The notes under the pieces are model-generated. The model was not told the DNA's origin. It did not search any database and worked only from the letters and a program-made list of their open reading frames with translations. DNA of 41,518 nucleotides, taken from NCBI GenBank assembly GCA_937949245.1, contig CALEEC010000040.1, forward strand, positions 1 to 41,518. The letters are read 5' to 3'. Source of the DNA: an uncultured Gemmataceae bacterium (lineage in GTDB: Bacteria > Planctomycetota > Planctomycetia > Gemmatales > Gemmataceae). Shown piece after piece: positions 35,001-41,518 of the stretch. A program made the position numbers and the translations under genes. Every line of letters starts with the position of its first letter. Positions within the stretch are counted from its first letter, which is position 1.

Positions 35001-35470
35001 AGATTCGCAGCAGTGACCAGGACACCAGTTTGCGATTACGTTTCGAGGAGCAAGGCGCCTGGCTCATCGTTGAAATTGCCCAGGACGGTTGGCTCGCAAG
35101 TTTATCCGAAGCCCAACGCGATCGCTGCCGTGGTGCCTTGCTGGGACTTTACAAACTGGCCGGCGTCGATCTGATCCGCGAAGCATTGAACTACCCTTGG
35201 GGCCGACAAGCTATCTGGTACATCCACAATTCTCGGCTGCATGTCTGGCCTCATCCGGGGACCGGGGAACAGATCTTGTACGATCTCTATGCGGAACCTT
35301 TGCTGGTTCCCAGTCCCTTCTCTTCGGAAGGCCCGACTTTATGCCGGGAAGCGGTTCTATTTTGCGAAGTGCCTCTCCCGTGGACTGCTTGGCAAGCCTA
35401 TTGGGAAACCAATGGCTCGGAGACGACATTGCTCCCCGCAGTGGAGGTGCTGCCAAAGACGGTATCGTGA
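32063..35470 (+). CDS. Large multi-pass membrane protein, function unknown
   Basis: 1135 residues. The first 500 or so are soluble and helical (ALTEYWKWLFHAEIDRQ-like charged helices; LLRQAEQEHALGNVVRAAILRC). Residues about 505-870 contain six to seven hydrophobic helices (FCLYLAAPFGGAFMLLEFL, LPSVLIFGCFLLGLLHS, FIGSYLLLPSLFALIAGV, GAAIVFALTTLLL, LCLGVVWFFITYIV, ATMALIVSGIPGIFGFLM). The last 260 are soluble again (RLGELRLTTNRIEVEIRSSDQ). I do not recognise a family. AGGTG is four bases before the ATG at 32063. A patch at about 33690-33920 is AT-richer than the rest and sits between helices. No neighbour hints at a role. Confidence 0.85.
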   Translation: MHPSMIDSLKATLVAVDPSIRFVSPRWMRRIIKLARAEQGLGGRIVHDFCYCAPRRIVESFLPQQKFPSDSAALSETETVLLLPDIDEDRLEVMPPSAVLTEYWKWLFHAEIDRQIDQQIATGRLGEAELQQRIVALGVSTFHEADVVLHAEKRLFAGATPLEVWREFVATFLELHRFAPQRLPIWFPSIASVDQLLSLLERDLDIEAIAAKTRPTGADDHEFVHPPVEDYEKEVTDTDDESTDKPTLLRQAEQEHALGNVVRAAILRCRAGVHANKQLDALVERLRPALHLDAETARSWRKAVQALTPALPRGIRSHAARLLLDLQKICTDHERDIYTADLVEWAWSLGRRPIRRKLEMPKVVRPLLQLRSALKHLEKVKLSDRDHQRLFHLLEVALHQADERMRQTIRPVLVRMLDEVGLLPQSHVEAVSREKLVEELLDRIRERGFLQMSDLRDAVARNQLKLSDLAGPMTFLRGDAILQANAKLAIELDGVYHRGEIYLRWLQRFTSLLFGTRFGRVFCLYLAAPFGGAFMLLEFLQHMSHSFLKIFGLLASFLTLSRPIKIDEPSPLAEDSDIGDYALELIADTQDTATTLFTATAEPHIELVSLPSVLIFGCFLLGLLHSPLFRRWVGRGLRFIFQVLRFLLISGPRWLLQQPWMKPLLDNPVARFIGSYLLLPSLFALIAGVSFHLWRWDWPTTLRGAAIVFALTTLLLNNRWGREVQEWLVETVRYEGWKALGRFVLAVLDVIMTFFKRLVERVERLIYTVDEWLCFREGDSSILYRAKLCLGVVWFFITYIVRFGFNLLLEPQINPIKHFPTVTVSHKLLLPMIPGLAEVFGTSEATMALIVSGIPGIFGFLMWELKENWKLYRANRSPNLGRVMIGSHGESMPRLLRPGFHSGTIPNLFSKWRKADRHAAQTGDHQRLAKVLHDFEHLRESLQRFFDRELLNRLHRCEAWGGFRLRLGELRLTTNRIEVEIRSSDQDTSLRLRFEEQGAWLIVEIAQDGWLASLSEAQRDRCRGALLGLYKLAGVDLIREALNYPWGRQAIWYIHNSRLHVWPHPGTGEQILYDLYAEPLLVPSPFSSEGPTLCREAVLFCEVPLPWTAWQAYWETNGSETTLLPAVEVLPKTVS

Positions 35471-35564
35471 AACCTGCACAACCAAGCTCGGACGTGTTCA
35501 TGCCAGCACAATACGGTGGGTTCGACAAAAGGTCGATCTCGCGAAAATGTCCGGGGGCCAAGAG

Positions 35565-35648
35565 CCGACGACGCGAGTCGTCGGGGGATTCCAACCTCCG
35601 GTCACTGACGTTCCCGGCTCGCCTGGAGCCGACGACGCCAGTCGTCGG
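35565..35648 (+). repeat. Two REP-like hairpins upstream of the aminotransferase gene
   Basis: CCGACGA-N6-TCGTCGG occurs at 35565-35584 and 35629-35648, both preceded by GAG. A half copy (CCGTCGTCGG) lies at 35661-35670. They are in the 437-bp gap between the membrane protein and aminotransferase genes, which otherwise holds only a weak -10-like TAGAAT at 35850-35855. Confidence 0.75.
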
Positions 35649-35907
35649 GTGGTTTTGGGTCCGTCGTCGGTTGGTTCACCCCCCCTCGTCGATTCCTGAG
35701 ATCGGTTCGCCATGAAGCGGCGTTCGGCCGCAGAATCCACCGCAGGGCATCGATTTCCCGCTTCCTTCCATCGAGATAGTGTCGAGGTGAACATCGTGAG
35801 AAAATTCACAATCTACAGTGGCATGATGGTCGAAGTCGGGGGGCGGTCTTAGAATACGCTGAGAACGCGAAAGATTACTTGCCTCCCAGGTGAAGGAAAG
35901 CACGATC

Positions 35908-37041
35908 ATGAAGCCCCGCTTGCTGACGCCAGGTCCGACGCCGGTGCCGGAAGAAACGCTGCTCGAATTGGCCAAACCGGTGACGTTTCACCGTTCGGCC
36001 GAATTTCGTCAGACGTTGGCCGAACTGCAAGAAGACCTGAAATACGTTTTTCAGACGACCAGCCCGGTCATCACGCTGACCAGTTCGGGCACCGGCGGGA
36101 TGGAAGCAGCGGTGTCGAATGTCTTGACCCCCGGGCAAAAGGCGATTGTATGCGTTGCCGGTCGCTGGGGGGAACGCTGGCGTGGCATCTGCAAGGCGTT
36201 CGGTGTGGAGATCGTCGCTGTCGAGGTGCCCTACGGCAAAGCGGTGGAACCGAGTCAGTTGGCCGACGCCTTGGCCAAACACCCCGACGCCGTGGCAGTG
36301 TACACTACTTTGAGCGAAACTTCGACGGGCGTGGGGCACGACATCCGTGCTTTTGGCGAAATTGTGGCCAAGACGCCGGCTTTGTTGGTGGTCGATGCCA
36401 TTAGCGGCTTGGGGGTGATGGAATTGCGGATGGACGATTGGAAGGTCGATATCTGCGTCACCGGTTCGCAAAAGGCGCTGATGCTTCCGCCGGGATTGGC
36501 TTACGTCGCGGTGTCGGACAAAGCGTGGAAATGCATCGAGGCCAACACCGCCAGCCGGACCTTTTATTTCGACCTCAAGAAATATCGGGCCAAACTCGCC
36601 GAGAGCGACACCCCCTACACTCCTGCCAATACGCTAATCAAAGCCCAACGGTTGAGCTTGAAACGCCTACGCAGCGAGGGGTTGGAAAGCGTCTGGGCAC
36701 GTCATGCGAAAATGGCCGCGGCCGCTCGTGCTGGAGTGACCGCTTTGGGATTGGAGTTGTTTGCCGAAAAACCCAACAATGGCCTGACGGTGATCAAGGT
36801 GCCCGCCAATGTCGATGGCAACGCCGTGCTGTCGAAACTGGAGAAGAAATTCGGCATCAAATTGGCTAACGGGCAAGACAATCTCAAAGGGAAGATTTGG
36901 CGTATGGCCCACATGGGGTACATCGATCAGTTCGAGGTTCTAGCCGCGATTTCGGCGCTGGAACTGGTCTTGTTGGAATCCGGCTACAAACTCGAACCAG
37001 GAACTGGAGTCGCAGCAGCCCAACGGGAACTGGCGAAATAA
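35908..37041 (+). CDS. Class V PLP-dependent aminotransferase (alanine/serine-glyoxylate type)
   Basis: About 377 residues. It begins with the family signature LLTPGPTPVPEETLLELAKPVTFHR. The cofactor-binding region has TSSGTGGMEAAVSN, TLSETSTGVGHDI, VVDAISGLGVMELRMD with the Asp that contacts the PLP ring nitrogen, and VTGSQKALMLPPGLAYV with the PLP lysine. These enzymes transfer amino groups between serine, alanine or aspartate and glyoxylate or pyruvate. Substrate cannot be fixed; planctomycete members may also serve in serine synthesis, but no serA neighbour is present. The ATG at 35908 has AAGGA ten bases upstream; the open frame begins with a GTG at 35890. It appears to be a single gene. 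Confidence 0.93.
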   Translation: MKPRLLTPGPTPVPEETLLELAKPVTFHRSAEFRQTLAELQEDLKYVFQTTSPVITLTSSGTGGMEAAVSNVLTPGQKAIVCVAGRWGERWRGICKAFGVEIVAVEVPYGKAVEPSQLADALAKHPDAVAVYTTLSETSTGVGHDIRAFGEIVAKTPALLVVDAISGLGVMELRMDDWKVDICVTGSQKALMLPPGLAYVAVSDKAWKCIEANTASRTFYFDLKKYRAKLAESDTPYTPANTLIKAQRLSLKRLRSEGLESVWARHAKMAAAARAGVTALGLELFAEKPNNGLTVIKVPANVDGNAVLSKLEKKFGIKLANGQDNLKGKIWRMAHMGYIDQFEVLAAISALELVLLESGYKLEPGTGVAAAQRELAK

Positions 37042-37314
37042 GCCGCGTTCACCTTCAGGATGCGGCCAACGCTCATCGTGCATAGGGCGGGCGTGCATTG
37101 GGGTCGGTGCGAGAACCTCGGTGTGCCACGCTTTGCCCGATCGCGGTGCGATGTGCTGGTCGTCGGCTGCAATAAGCCCGATGGAAGCATCTTAGTCCGC
37201 TCGAGGCATGTATTCTGCCGTTCTTCGTGCGGCTCCAACGTTCCATCTTCCGAATTGGTCGTTCAGGTCGGCCGAACCTAGAGATGCGGAAGCACCATCG
37301 CTTGTGATACCCGA

Positions 37315-38520
37315 ATGAATCCCGATTCGCCCATCGCTGCTTCTGTGGTTCCCGCCGCGTGGTCCTCGGTGTTTCGCGGTCGGCGGGTGCTATTGACCGG
37401 ACACACCGGATTCAAAGGAACTTGGCTGGCACTGTGGCTGTGTCGGATGGGAGCGATCGTCGATGGTCTGGCATTGGAGCCGCGAACCACACCGAATTTA
37501 TACGAGGCGATCGACTTGCGTTCCCGATTGCGTTCCGATCGACGTGTCGATATCCGTGACTGGCCACGCGTGTGCGAGCAGGTTGCAGCCTGCGATCCCG
37601 AACTGATCGTTCACTTGGCCGCCTTGCCGTTGGTGCGTGAAAGTTATTCGCACCCTCGCGAGACGTTTGAAACCAATGTGCAAGGCACCTGCAACGTCTT
37701 AGAAGCCGTCCGTCAGCGACGTCAACCTTGTGCCGTGATCGTTGTCACCAGCGATAAATGCTACGAAAATCGAGAACAGGTCTGGGGCTACCGCGAATGC
37801 GATGCCATGGGCGGGTCCGACCCGTATAGTGCGAGCAAAGGAGCGGCCGAACTCGTTGTAGCTAGCTATCGTCGGTCGTTCTTTCCCCCGTCACGGTGGC
37901 ACGAACACGGTGTGCAGTTGGCGAGTGTACGAGCCGGAAACGTGATCGGGGGAGGCGATTGGTCAGCGGATCGAATCATTCCCGACGCAGTGCGTAGCCT
38001 GGTGCTTGGCCAACTGGTGCCAGTGCGCAATCCAACTGCGATTCGACCGTGGCAGCATGTGTTGGAACCATTGTCCGGCTACATCACGTTGGCGGCACGA
38101 ATGCTGACGCAACCATCGGCATGTTGGTGCGATGGCTGGAATTTTGGCCCGGTTCCCGGAGAGGAAGCCACTGTGGCGGAACTCGTCACGGCATTCTGCC
38201 AGGCTTGGGGAAACAGCGCCGCTTGGACGGATCAACGTTCGCCCCAAGCACCTCAGGAGGCGCACTGCTTACGCTTGAGCATCGACAAAGCCATTACCGA
38301 ACTCGGTTGGAAACCGCGTTGGAGCTTTGCGGAGACGATTCGCCGAACGGCCCATTGGTATCGGCAGTTCCACAGCACAGCCGATTCCGCGACTACTCTG
38401 TGCGAAAACGATATCGACGCTTATTCTTCGTTGTTGCTGACTGCCGATCGCGGATCGTCAGATGCCGATCGCGGTTCGCCGACAACTGTCGATCGCGGAT
38501 CGTTGGGTGCTGATCGATGA
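37315..38520 (+). CDS. rfbG: CDP-glucose 4,6-dehydratase with repetitive C-terminal tail
   Basis: A 401-residue NAD-dependent short-chain dehydrogenase/reductase that makes CDP-4-keto-6-deoxyglucose for surface polysaccharide sugars. The nucleotide-binding site is VLLTGHTGFKGTWLALWL. The active site has TSDKCYENREQVWGYRE, MGGSDPYSASKGAAELV (YxxxK) and VRAGNVIGGGDWSADRIIPD, diagnostic of RfbG. The last 27 residues form a repeat (TADRGS, DADRGS, TVDRGS, GADR) not expected in the family and encoded by GATCGCGG-containing DNA units. No other sugar genes (rfbF, rfbH) are adjacent. There is no good ribosome-binding site before the ATG. The final 100 bp overlap the opposite-strand gene. Confidence 0.93.
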   Translation: MNPDSPIAASVVPAAWSSVFRGRRVLLTGHTGFKGTWLALWLCRMGAIVDGLALEPRTTPNLYEAIDLRSRLRSDRRVDIRDWPRVCEQVAACDPELIVHLAALPLVRESYSHPRETFETNVQGTCNVLEAVRQRRQPCAVIVVTSDKCYENREQVWGYRECDAMGGSDPYSASKGAAELVVASYRRSFFPPSRWHEHGVQLASVRAGNVIGGGDWSADRIIPDAVRSLVLGQLVPVRNPTAIRPWQHVLEPLSGYITLAARMLTQPSACWCDGWNFGPVPGEEATVAELVTAFCQAWGNSAAWTDQRSPQAPQEAHCLRLSIDKAITELGWKPRWSFAETIRRTAHWYRQFHSTADSATTLCENDIDAYSSLLLTADRGSSDADRGSPTTVDRGSLGADR

Positions 38521-38855
38521 TAGGCTAGCGGGTACTCCACCAGAGCAAGCCCTGAGGTGGGTAACTTCTGCAACCAACGCCAGGCTTCGGTGATGCGACA
38601 TTCTTCGGCAAGGACGAAATCGCGGTCGAAGCCCTCTTTGGCGAAACAACCCTCGACCTGGACCGGCGGAAAATTGTCATCGACGATGTACTGCGCGACC
38701 ACCGGATTGCAGCGGATATGGCGTTCCGGCAATCGATGCAACCATTCCAACGTCACTTCGCCGAGGACATAACGCAAGTAAAGATCCGAATCGGTGATAC
38801 TTTCGACATCTTCCCCACAAACTTCGCAGCGATAGCCTTCGTCACATCGTGCCAT
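38421..38855 (-). CDS. Small conserved-looking Cys protein, overlaps rfbG tail-to-tail
   Basis: 144 residues. The N-terminus MARCDEGYRCEVCGEDVESI has three Cys in a ribbon-like arrangement, followed by SDLYLRYVLGEVTLEWLHRLPERHIRCNPVV and DDNFPPVQVEGCF. The style matches small planctomycete hypothetical proteins, but I cannot name a family. The C-terminal 30 residues (SAPNDPRSTVVGEPRSASDDPRSAV region) are low complexity and are encoded by the same repeated DNA as the rfbG tail on the other strand. Without the repeat the two genes would probably end without overlap. The ribosome-binding site is weak (CGGAA). Confidence 0.72.
   Translation of the reverse strand: MARCDEGYRCEVCGEDVESITDSDLYLRYVLGEVTLEWLHRLPERHIRCNPVVAQYIVDDNFPPVQVEGCFAKEGFDRDFVLAEECRITEAWRWLQKLPTSGLALVEYPLAYHRSAPNDPRSTVVGEPRSASDDPRSAVSNNEE
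38445..38516. repeat. 21-24-bp degenerate repeat in the overlap of two convergent genes
   Basis: CGATCGCGG occurs at 38445-38453, 38466-38474 and 38490-38498, and a partial copy (GATCG) near 38512. It is read as DRG(S) in the plus-strand protein and as DPRS in the minus-strand protein, so one repeat builds both tails. Confidence 0.7.
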
Positions 38856-39149
38856 ACCACTGTTCCGAGACGCTCAACGTTCATCGCTTCCTAATATCCT
38901 CTGCGCTATAATATGAATTAGACATGTGGAATGCGCTAGAAAATGGTATTCTTCTCCTTCGACATGGAAAGATGCTAGCGAACTTGCATCCCCGAAGCCC
39001 GACACAGGTAGAGAAGAGATACTGCCAATCAGGAGGGATATTTGGGATTGGTGAAATTTTGGGCAGCCCCATGAGGAGAATGAGAGATGTACAGAGGGAG
39101 AAAGATGCGTCAAGGCGGGGAACCGACTAGTAACGATGGATAAATGCTA
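38856..39149. other. AT-richer intergenic stretch without a supported gene
   Basis: The region between the small Cys protein and the der promoter is AT-richer and purine-biased on the plus strand (about 39015-39118). It contains a plus-strand TATAAT at 38907-38912 with no -35. GTCAAGGCGG occurs at 39109-39118 and 39152-39161. A 68-codon frame at 38924-39130 lacks a ribosome-binding site and protein-like composition. I see no RNA gene. Confidence 0.4.
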
Positions 39150-39178
39150 TTGTCAAGGCGGCGAATAATCTCTAAGAT
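39150..39178 (+). promoter_or_regulatory. Candidate promoter for der
   Basis: TTGTCA (39150-39155, 5/6) is followed after exactly 17 bp by TAAGAT (39173-39178). Transcription would start near 39185, giving a leader of about 110 nt to the preferred GTG start of der. Confidence 0.45.
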
Positions 39179-39294
39179 TTGTGGTTTTCGGTTTTGCAGG
39201 AATTATTTTGGTTTCGTGAACCGACAGGGTGTGTAATATGGACGGTAACGCCACTCTCCTCTCTCGCGATTCAGGTTCCGAAAGGAGCTCGCCT

Positions 39295-40830
39295 GTGGCG
39301 CATCCGATCGTAGCCATCGTTGGCCGACCGAATGTCGGGAAGTCGTCGCTATTCAACTGGCTGGTGGGACGACGCATTAGTATCGTCGATCCGACGGCCG
39401 GCGTGACCCGGGACCGCGTGTCCGCTCATGTGTCGGTGGCTGACCGCCATTTTGAATTGGTCGATACGGGCGGTATCGGCATCGAGGACTCGGACAATCT
39501 CACCGAACAAGTCGAGCATCAGATCTACTTGGCGATCGACCAAGCGGCTCTGATTCTTTTCGTCGTCGATACCCGAGCCGGGATCACCCCCCTCGACCTG
39601 GAAGTTGCTGAACGCCTTCGCGGGGTGGACAAACCGATTTTGCTGGTGGCCAACAAAACCGATACGGACGAACTGGCAACGCAAAGTGGCGAATTCTTCC
39701 GCTTAGGCTTCACCGATTTGGTGTTGGTCAGTGCAGAGCAGAACCGCGGAAAACGCGAATTGGTTTTGGAAATCCTCAAACGTCTGCCCGCTGGGGCGTT
39801 AGTTCCCAAGGTGCCTCAAGCGGAACTCCATATCGCCATCGTGGGCCGACGAAACGTCGGCAAAAGCACCTTCATCAACGCTTTGGCCGAGGAGGAACGT
39901 GTCATCGTCTCGGAGGTTCCAGGAACCACCCGCGATAGCATCGATGTCCGCTTCCAACGCGACGGCAAAACCTTTGTGGCGATCGATACCGCGGGAGTAC
40001 GGCGTAAGTCGAAGCTGGCCAACGACATCGAATTTTACAGCATGAATCGTGCCGAAAAATCGATTCGTCGCGCGGATGTCGTGCTGCACCTTTTCGACGC
40101 GCGCTTGCGGGTCAGTCGTGTCGACAAACAATTGACGGACTACATCCTTCAGCATCACAAGCCCGCCATCTTCGTTATCAACAAATGGGATTTGGCTCAG
40201 GATCTAATTCCTACGGAACGGTACGTCAAATACTTCCGGGCGATGTTCCCGATGCTGCACTTTGTGCCGATCGTGTTCATCACCGCCAAAGAGGGACGCA
40301 ACGTCTTTCGCTTGTTGAATTTGGCGCAGCACTTGGCCAAGCAAGCTGCTCGGCGAGCCAACACGGGAGAACTAAACAAAGTCATTCGCGAGGCGGTTTT
40401 GTCGAATCCGCCTCCCGTGCGATTGAATCGTACCCCGAAAATCTTTTATGCCACCCAGACCGGAGTTTCTCCCCCCACGATTGTTCTGTTTACCAACGGC
40501 CCCGAGTTGTTCGACGATGCGTACCGGCGTTATCTGCTGAGTTATCTTCGGCGGCATATGCCGTTCCGCGAAGTGCCGATCCAACTGATCCTGCGAGCGC
40601 GGCATGGGGGAGGAGGAACAGAAACATCGCCTCCGTCTCGGGAAACGATTGACGAAGCACCATCGTCACCTTTCAGAAACGATACCGACACCGATGCGGA
40701 ATTGCTGTTGCCTGAAACTTCGCAGGAAGCACCCGCGATGGAAGATGCGCCCAATCCTGCCCCCAAGCCCAAAGCACCACGCAAAGGCTCCGGCAAGTCC
40801 AGTAGCCCGGGGTTGTGGAAGGATGTCTAA
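39295..40830 (+). CDS. der: Ribosome-assembly GTPase Der (EngA)
   Basis: About 511 residues. Tandem GTPase domains: the first has GRPNVGKSSLFN (G1), DTGGIG (G3) and NKTD (G4); the second has GRRNVGKSTFIN, DTAGVRRKSK and NKWD. A KH-like domain follows (PKIFYATQTGVSPPTIVLFTN). Der is needed for 50S ribosomal subunit maturation. The C-terminal extension of about 75 residues beyond the KH-like domain is acidic then basic (DTDTDAELLLPETSQ; APRKGSGKSS) and longer than in E. coli. I choose the GTG at 39295 because AAAGGAG lies 7 bp upstream and the protein then begins MAHPIVAIVGRPN like other Der proteins. An ATG at 39238 with AGGG upstream would add 19 residues. Confidence 0.95.
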   Translation: MAHPIVAIVGRPNVGKSSLFNWLVGRRISIVDPTAGVTRDRVSAHVSVADRHFELVDTGGIGIEDSDNLTEQVEHQIYLAIDQAALILFVVDTRAGITPLDLEVAERLRGVDKPILLVANKTDTDELATQSGEFFRLGFTDLVLVSAEQNRGKRELVLEILKRLPAGALVPKVPQAELHIAIVGRRNVGKSTFINALAEEERVIVSEVPGTTRDSIDVRFQRDGKTFVAIDTAGVRRKSKLANDIEFYSMNRAEKSIRRADVVLHLFDARLRVSRVDKQLTDYILQHHKPAIFVINKWDLAQDLIPTERYVKYFRAMFPMLHFVPIVFITAKEGRNVFRLLNLAQHLAKQAARRANTGELNKVIREAVLSNPPPVRLNRTPKIFYATQTGVSPPTIVLFTNGPELFDDAYRRYLLSYLRRHMPFREVPIQLILRARHGGGGTETSPPSRETIDEAPSSPFRNDTDTDAELLLPETSQEAPAMEDAPNPAPKPKAPRKGSGKSSSPGLWKDV

Positions 40831-40861
40831 AGCTCCGCAGAAATGGCTCTTGTGGCGAACC

Positions 40862-40949
40862 TCCGACGTTCCGTCGATGGACGTCGGACGGCTCGCATGG
40901 TCGCTGAAACTCCGTCTTATCTCTCAGAGCGGCGGGCGTTAGCCCGCCG
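40862..40949. repeat. Two hairpins downstream of der
   Basis: TCCGACGT (40862-40869) pairs with ACGTCGGA (40881-40888) around 11 nt, and CGGCGGGC (40930-40937) pairs with GCCCGCCG (40942-40949) around a GTTA tetraloop. Neither has a T-run. The first resembles the REP family elsewhere in the window but with a longer loop. The rest of 40831-41072 holds no gene. Confidence 0.65.
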
Positions 40950-41072
40950 TGCCTAAATCTCCCCATCGATGGCTCGCCTTCGCTGCGGCACTTCCGTCAT
41001 ATCAAACCAAAGTTCGTTTGCTCCTGCCATTTCATCAGGCTGTACTAGACAACCGCAGGGGAGCCGACTACC

Positions 41073-41111
41073 ATGAGAGAGAAGTTGGTCATACAAAGTT
41101 ATCCTTGCTGA
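41073..41111 (+). CDS. Possible 12-codon leader peptide before the metal-binding lipoprotein
   Basis: MREKLVIQSYPC followed by TGA. AGGGGAG (41057-41063) lies 9 bp before its ATG, and its stop codon (41109-41111) overlaps the GAGGG ribosome-binding site of the next gene. It is in the same frame as that gene. The arrangement suits translational coupling or a leader peptide, but it is short enough to be chance. Confidence 0.3.
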   Translation: MREKLVIQSYPC

Positions 41112-41120
41112 GGGCACACG

Positions 41121-41518
41121 ATGCTAGCACTAGCACGACGATTCGCCTATGGGTGGTTGATGCTGACAGTCCCCCTACTGACCAGTGTTGCGGGGTGTGG
41201 CAAGAAGCCGTCGCCTTGGCAAGATCAACCGGGGCCGAAGGTGCTGGTGTCGTTCGCCCCGATTTACAGTTTCGTCAAGAGCGTGGCGGGAGATCGTGGC
41301 CAAGTCGAGATTTTGATGACGACCAATGGACCGCATGAAGCCAAAGATCCCGGCGACATCGAACTTCGGTTGGCTGCCGAAGCCGATCTGCTGTTCCACA
41401 ACGGATTGGAACTGGACGATGCCTTCTGCACCAAACTCAGCAAAGCCGCGGGCAACAGTCGCCTGAAACTGGTCGCTTTGGGCACGGCGATTCCCGAGTC
41501 CGATTTGTTGGAAGGTGC
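41121..41518 (+). CDS. Metal ABC transporter substrate-binding lipoprotein (ZnuA/TroA family), 5' part
   Basis: 132 codons are visible before the window ends. The protein has a basic start, a hydrophobic segment (WLMLTVPLLTSVAGC) and a lipobox ending in Cys at about residue 27. The mature part matches cluster A-I metal-binding proteins: KVLVSFAPIYSFVKSVAGDRGQVEIL, then TNGPHEAKDPGDIELRLAAEADLLFHNGLELDD, where the His of GPH is the first metal ligand. These lipoproteins deliver Zn or Mn to an ABC importer. GAGGG (41110-41114) is a good ribosome-binding site. The permease and ATPase genes should follow outside the window. No His-rich loop is seen in the visible part. Confidence 0.9.
   Translation, partial: MLALARRFAYGWLMLTVPLLTSVAGCGKKPSPWQDQPGPKVLVSFAPIYSFVKSVAGDRGQVEILMTTNGPHEAKDPGDIELRLAAEADLLFHNGLELDDAFCTKLSKAAGNSRLKLVALGTAIPESDLLEG

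Noticed and set aside
38907-38912. Plus-strand TATAAT as a promoter
   Set aside because: No -35 at a sensible distance and more than 300 bp from the der start; the TTGTCA/TAAGAT pair at 39150-39178 is better.
38924-39130. 68-codon open frame before der
   Set aside because: No ribosome-binding site, no recognisable sequence, and biased purine composition.

Overview
The window looks like chromosomal DNA of a planctomycete, most likely Gemmataceae or a close relative. The evidence is a DUF1559 pseudopilin-like gene, a DUF1549/DUF1553 protein, two surface proteins that start with an LEDRTTP/LEQRLTP-type N-terminus, an NPCBM protein, an MJ0042-like zinc ribbon fused to a membrane anchor and beta-propeller, and many large secreted proteins of unknown function. 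The genus cannot be fixed from this sequence. There is no sign of a plasmid, phage, insertion sequence, tRNA, rRNA or CRISPR.

Layout. 1-2.7 kb: the N-terminal part of ribonuclease D (cut by the window edge), a cytochrome P450, and a divergent DUF1559 gene. 3-7 kb: two paralogous surface proteins, each with a choice-of-anchor-M-like domain followed by FG-GAP repeats. The second has a histidine-rich tract, and the first ends in a clear intrinsic terminator. 7.4-10.1 kb: pyruvate phosphate dikinase. 10.5-11.2 kb: a polysaccharide-export lipoprotein. 11.5-25 kb: seven consecutive minus-strand genes, nearly all for exported or membrane-anchored proteins. They encode a coiled-coil repeat protein, an unknown secreted protein, an NPCBM protein, an HtrA-like protease with an intact triad, a protease homologue lacking His and Ser, a second homologue lacking the whole triad and fused to an alpha/beta-hydrolase that lacks its nucleophile, and a zinc-ribbon/TM/beta-propeller protein. 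25.3-27.8 kb: a DUF2784 membrane protein and a DUF1549/DUF1553 protein. 28-31.7 kb: a small Cys-containing protein, an L-lactate permease and an ATP-grasp protein. 32-35.5 kb: a very large multi-pass membrane protein of unknown function. 35.9-38.9 kb: a class V aminotransferase, an orphan CDP-glucose 4,6-dehydratase, and a small protein whose 3' end overlaps the dehydratase tail-to-tail. 39.3-41.5 kb: the ribosome-assembly GTPase Der and the start of a ZnuA-type metal-binding lipoprotein.

The candidate undescribed system is the 11.5-25 kb block. One active protease sits in line with two homologues whose catalytic residues have been lost stepwise, one of which carries a second dead enzyme domain. 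This suggests an envelope complex in which the inactive copies act as scaffolds or regulators. That reading is inference from gene order and residue loss.

Intergenic DNA holds a family of REP-like hairpins with a 7-6-7 layout. Two stem versions carry compensatory base changes inside the same flanks. Several other dyads and direct repeats lie upstream of genes and are listed as candidate regulatory sites.
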